64,000 nt of DNA from Micropterus salmoides (Eukaryota > Chordata > Actinopteri > Centrarchiformes > Centrarchidae): NCBI RefSeq assembly GCF_014851395.1, contig NW_024044681.1, positions 8,132,879 through 8,196,878 of the forward strand, given 5' to 3'. Every line of letters starts with the position of its first letter. Positions within the stretch are counted from its first letter, which is position 1. Below are positions 61,225 to 64,000 of the stretch, one piece after another. Under the pieces are notes generated by a model, which did not search any database, had not been told where the DNA came from, and saw only the letters and a list, made by a program, of their open reading frames with translations. Both the position numbers and the translations under genes were made by a program.

Positions 61225-62530
61225 TAAATCACCAATGACCTTTTAATGTCTGTTGATGAAGGTATGTGCTCAGTCCTTGTAGCCCTGGACCTTAGCGCTG
61301 CTTTTGACACCATTGATCACAACATCATGTTAGACAGACTGAGGCACTGGGTGGGGATCTCTGGTACTGCCCTAGAATGGTTTTCATCCTACCTGTCAAA
61401 TAGGAAGTTTTGCGTGTCTGTAAACAACTATGCCTCTTCATTCTGTCCAGTTAAATATGGTGGGCCTCAGGGGTCGGTCTTAGGACCCATTTTGTTTTCC
61501 TTGTATCTGCTTCCCCTTGGACATATTATCCATAAACATGGCATTTCTTTTCATATTTATGCTGATGACACACAAATGTACTTGCCCGTCAGATCCACAG
61601 ACCCTGGAATGCTGAGTTCACTTAATAACTGCCTTTGAGTAGTTAAAAAATGGATGTCAAATAATTTCCTCCAGCTGAACAAAACAGAAATCCTGGTCAT
61701 GGGGTCATTTGTTTTGCCATCTGCTGGTTCCCTAGTAAATCACATTAACCTTGGTGTCTGGTTTGATAGTAATTTAAATTTCGAGCAGCACACCACAAAG
61801 CTTGTTCAATCATGTTTTTATCAACTTAGAAATATAGCAAAAATTCGATCTATGTTAACTTTTAAGGACAGCGAGACCATTTTACACGCCTTCATTTCAT
61901 CACGCCTGGATTATTGCAACAGCCTTTTCACCTGTTTAACCCAAAAATCTATTGATCGACTCCAGACTGTCCAGAACTCAGCTGCAAGGCTTTTAATCAG
62001 AACAAAGAAATATGACCACATTACTCCTATTTTAGCTTCATTACACTGGCTCCCAGTATGTTTTAGAATTGACTTTAAAATTCTATTGATCACTTTTAAA
62101 GCTCTTCATGGCCTCTCGCCTTGTTATATTTCTGACCTTTTAGTCCCATACGCACCAGCACGTACCTTGAGATCCGTTGTTTGTTCCAGAGTCTCGACTG
62201 AAAACTAAAGGGGACAGAGCGTTTGCTGTCAGGGCCCCGAGGCTCTGGAACAGCCTGCCCGTTGAGATCAGGTCGGCTGAGTCAGTGAACTCTTTTAAGT
62301 CCCTTCTTAAAACATACTTTTATAGGAGAGCCTAGTTATTTGACTTTATTTTATCCCTTTTATTTTATTCTATTTTACTAGTTTTATATTTATCTTAAAC
62401 ATGTATTTTAGTCCTTTCAATGTTTTCATGCTTTTATCTTGTATTGTCTTTACACTTGTTAAAGCACTTTGTAACTTGTTTTTGAAAAGTGCTCTACAAA
62501 TAAAGATTACTATTATTATTGTTATTATTA
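61225..62530 (+). mobile_element. L2-like LINE, 3' half, nearly intact frame
   Basis: The plus-strand reverse transcriptase reads LVALDLSAAFDTIDHNIMLD, PQGSVLGPILFSLYLLPLG and IYADDTQMYLP (YADD 61558-61569), then FLQLNKTEILVMGS and RLDYCNSLF. The two ORF parts share one frame and are split by a single TGA at 61636-61638. A frameshift near 62195 precedes APRLWNSLPVEIRSAESV. The 3' end gctctacaaataaagattac plus (ATT)n is typical of fish L2-type elements. The 5' half (endonuclease) is absent. Confidence 0.8.
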
Positions 62531-62975
62531 TTATAATAAATCAACACTTTGACTTAATACCGGTGATACACAGGATAGTAATATGGGTTGCGTTAGATGG
62601 TGAAATAATGTGGAAAGCGATACAACTTTGCCGGCTACATCCCGACCAAGAGAGAAAACAGGTGTGTGCTTCATTTCTAAGTGAGGTTAAGTGCCCCTTG
62701 ACAAAAAGGAAATTAAACTTTGATCTATTAGCGTGATTAAATTGAAAAACTACATATAGCTCCTTTAACAAGCAGTCCCATGTATTAACAACTGAGCTGC
62801 AATATATAACTTCAGTTATGACTCTGGAGACACATGCACTTGGAAGAACTCTTACAAAGTACAGTACACGTATTTGAAGTGATAAAAGTTCCTGGTTCCT
62901 GATAGATTTTAGTTTAAATCTGCCCACAACTAATAGTTAAACAAACACACACACACAAAAACACACAGTGCTCAC

Positions 62976-63114
62976 TTTGGATGGCGGATGTCAGGGAGGG
63001 AGCGGTTCAGAGAGATCCGGTCACTGACGTAAATGTTGAAGCCATTCTCCCTGTAGGCCTGGTCGACCCGGTCAGCGTCTGTCAGGGGGAACGGCTTCCC
63101 CTGTTCACCGTTAC
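62976..63114 (-). CDS. galnt10: galnt10 exon 3 (end of stem, start of catalytic domain)
   Basis: This 139-bp exon follows a TG-rich tract and a ...gatgcag acceptor and ends at an AA|gtgagc donor. It starts with two bases of a split Gly codon and ends with two bases (AA) of a codon completed by C in the next exon, giving Asn as in human GALNT10. The translation runs from NGEQGKPFPLTDADRVDQAY to ...SLPDIRHP. This covers the conserved segment just before the GT-A fold, including the Arg-Asn-Arg-Ser-type 'SLNRSLPD' region typical of the whole GALNT family. It is the most 5' exon in the window. The signal anchor and the rest of the stem must lie beyond 64000. Boundaries are supported by phase agreement with exon 4. 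Confidence 0.93.
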
Positions 63115-64000
63115 CTGCATCACACACACACACACACATATATATTTCAAGACATGTGCAACACCTCAAGTGTATCAGTTCCACCACACTGGATCTCCTC
63201 TGCAAACACACACATTGTACAGCAGTTATCTAAAGTCTACACACCCTTCAGAACGTTACCTAACTTTAATTGCTTGGAGGCAAAAAGAAGAAAAAACTTT
63301 CCCACTTTCATTTGGATAAGATAATGGGCGAAATCAACCTTTAAACAAGAATCCAAACTGAACAAGAATCCCATAATGTGAAGTAAACAGGCTACCAATG
63401 CTCTTAACCCACTGTAGCTTTGTCATGGCTCTGTGCATAAGGGGAAGACATGTTTCAAGACTTTTTAAAAACCTTTTAATGCCAAAATGAATGAAAAAGA
63501 GGGCCAATTTCACCTCTGGAAAAAAAAAAAAAGGCAACATGTCAGATTAAAGTTAACATGAATTCCTCACCAGAAGAACAGTGCACCAAAAACCTTCAAA
63601 AGCAGTATATGTAACAAAAAACAGAATTTAAGACAATTTAAGTTCTTAAATTTAGATAACACATCTGAAATATTAAGATGGAACTTTTGTAGCTAACAGT
63701 GACACAGCCAGATGGCCATACTTACTACCACCTGATTAAAGTTACCTGGATTTTTAAATTCTGATGAATTTAACAACCAAAGCAAAAAAAAAAAAAAAAA
63801 ACTAAAATAGGATAGTATAAGAAGAAAATAATGGATAAAGAACGCAACACAGTGCCCAGTGTCGGATTTAAGCTGAAGTTGGAATGACTAAATATATTTA
63901 TTTAAATCCCCTGTATCAAAGATTAGAAATTCCGAGCAAGAAAGTTGCTGATGAAACATGATTAAAAATATGAATTTGAATGGCTGAAATGCTTAAGACA
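63115..64000 (-). other. galnt10: galnt10 intron 2, partial
   Basis: Sequence upstream of exon 3. A CA/TG tract at 63121-63138 forms part of the pyrimidine/GT-rich region before the acceptor. The rest is unique AT-rich sequence with poly-A runs (63520, 63785). I see no exon in it. Confidence 0.8.

Larger units (their letters stand above)
52805..62975 (-). other. galnt10: galnt10 intron 3
   Basis: This 10171-bp intron contains a GA tract (52842-52862), a MITE (53161-53638), a Tc1 fragment (53735-53935), a LINE scrap (56305-56560), a hairpin element (57900-58024) and a dense retroelement stack (59000-62530). The stretches 53940-56300 and 56640-57890 look unique and non-coding. Confidence 0.85.
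119..63114 (-). other. galnt10: galnt10 gene body, internal part (exons 3-11 of a probable 12)
   Basis: This is the only protein-coding gene I can support in the window. Nine exons on the minus strand join in phase into 1391 nt of open frame (a 2-nt partial codon plus 463 codons), out of about 600 residues expected for the family. The product is a Golgi type II membrane enzyme that transfers GalNAc from UDP-GalNAc to Ser/Thr, starting or extending mucin-type O-glycosylation. From established knowledge, GALNT10 prefers peptides that already carry a GalNAc. The assignment to GALNT10 rather than GALNT7 or GALNT17 rests on recognised stretches such as NIYVSDRISLNRSLPDIRHP, DVIDHDNFGYETQAGDAMRG and VEPPAAAWGE. 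Introns in transcript order are 10171, 20775, 637, 10364, 6543, 6827, 3315 and 2973 bp. The promoter, anchor and stem exons lie right of 64000 and the last exon left of 1. Confidence 0.95.

Overview
The window is vertebrate nuclear DNA, almost certainly from a ray-finned (teleost) fish. Single-copy exons with GT-AG introns are spread through AT-rich intronic sequence. That sequence is full of teleost-type interspersed repeats: Tc1-like relics, hAT, Harbinger and TTAA-flanked MITEs, tRNA-derived SINEs, and RTE-, Tx1- and L2-like LINE fragments. I see no bacterial or viral gene organisation and no CRISPR array.

One protein-coding gene fills the window. It is galnt10 (polypeptide N-acetylgalactosaminyltransferase 10), transcribed on the minus strand from beyond the right edge to beyond the left edge. 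I resolved nine consecutive coding exons to the base: 62976-63114, 52638-52804, 31677-31862, 30856-31039, 20374-20491, 13723-13830, 6674-6895, 3242-3358 and 119-268. Each has AG/GT boundaries, the phases agree across all eight junctions, and together they give 1391 nt with no stop. They encode the end of the stem, the whole GT-A catalytic domain (DSH metal motif, WGGEQ motif, metal-ligand His) and most of the C-terminal ricin-type lectin domain. The promoter, the transmembrane-anchor exon(s) and the final exon lie outside. By analogy with the 12-exon human gene these are probably exons 3 to 11, and that numbering is used below.

Layout from left to right, which is 3' to 5' of the gene. Positions 1-13.8 kb hold the lectin and late catalytic exons, with a SINE, a Harbinger MITE, a CGGBP1-like hAT relic, a Tc1 relic and a complete hAT MITE in the introns. 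Positions 13.8-20.4 kb hold a TTAA-flanked MITE, a second hAT MITE and a perfect hairpin. Positions 20.5-30.9 kb hold a second TTAA-flanked MITE, an RTE-like LINE, a Tc1 relic and a 516-bp GAA/GGT/GAT repeat close to the exon 6 donor. Positions 31.9-52.6 kb are the largest intron (20.8 kb), with long unique AT-rich stretches that may hold conserved non-coding elements, plus a pogo-like element. Positions 52.8-63 kb hold a stack of Tc1, Tx1-like and L2-like elements.

I found no convincing previously undescribed system. The most useful leads are a tandem in-frame splice-donor pair in the lectin domain (exon 10), the long purine-rich triplet repeat beside exon 6, several MITEs with intact target-site duplications, and the unique intronic blocks. 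All family assignments are from recognition by eye. No database search was possible.
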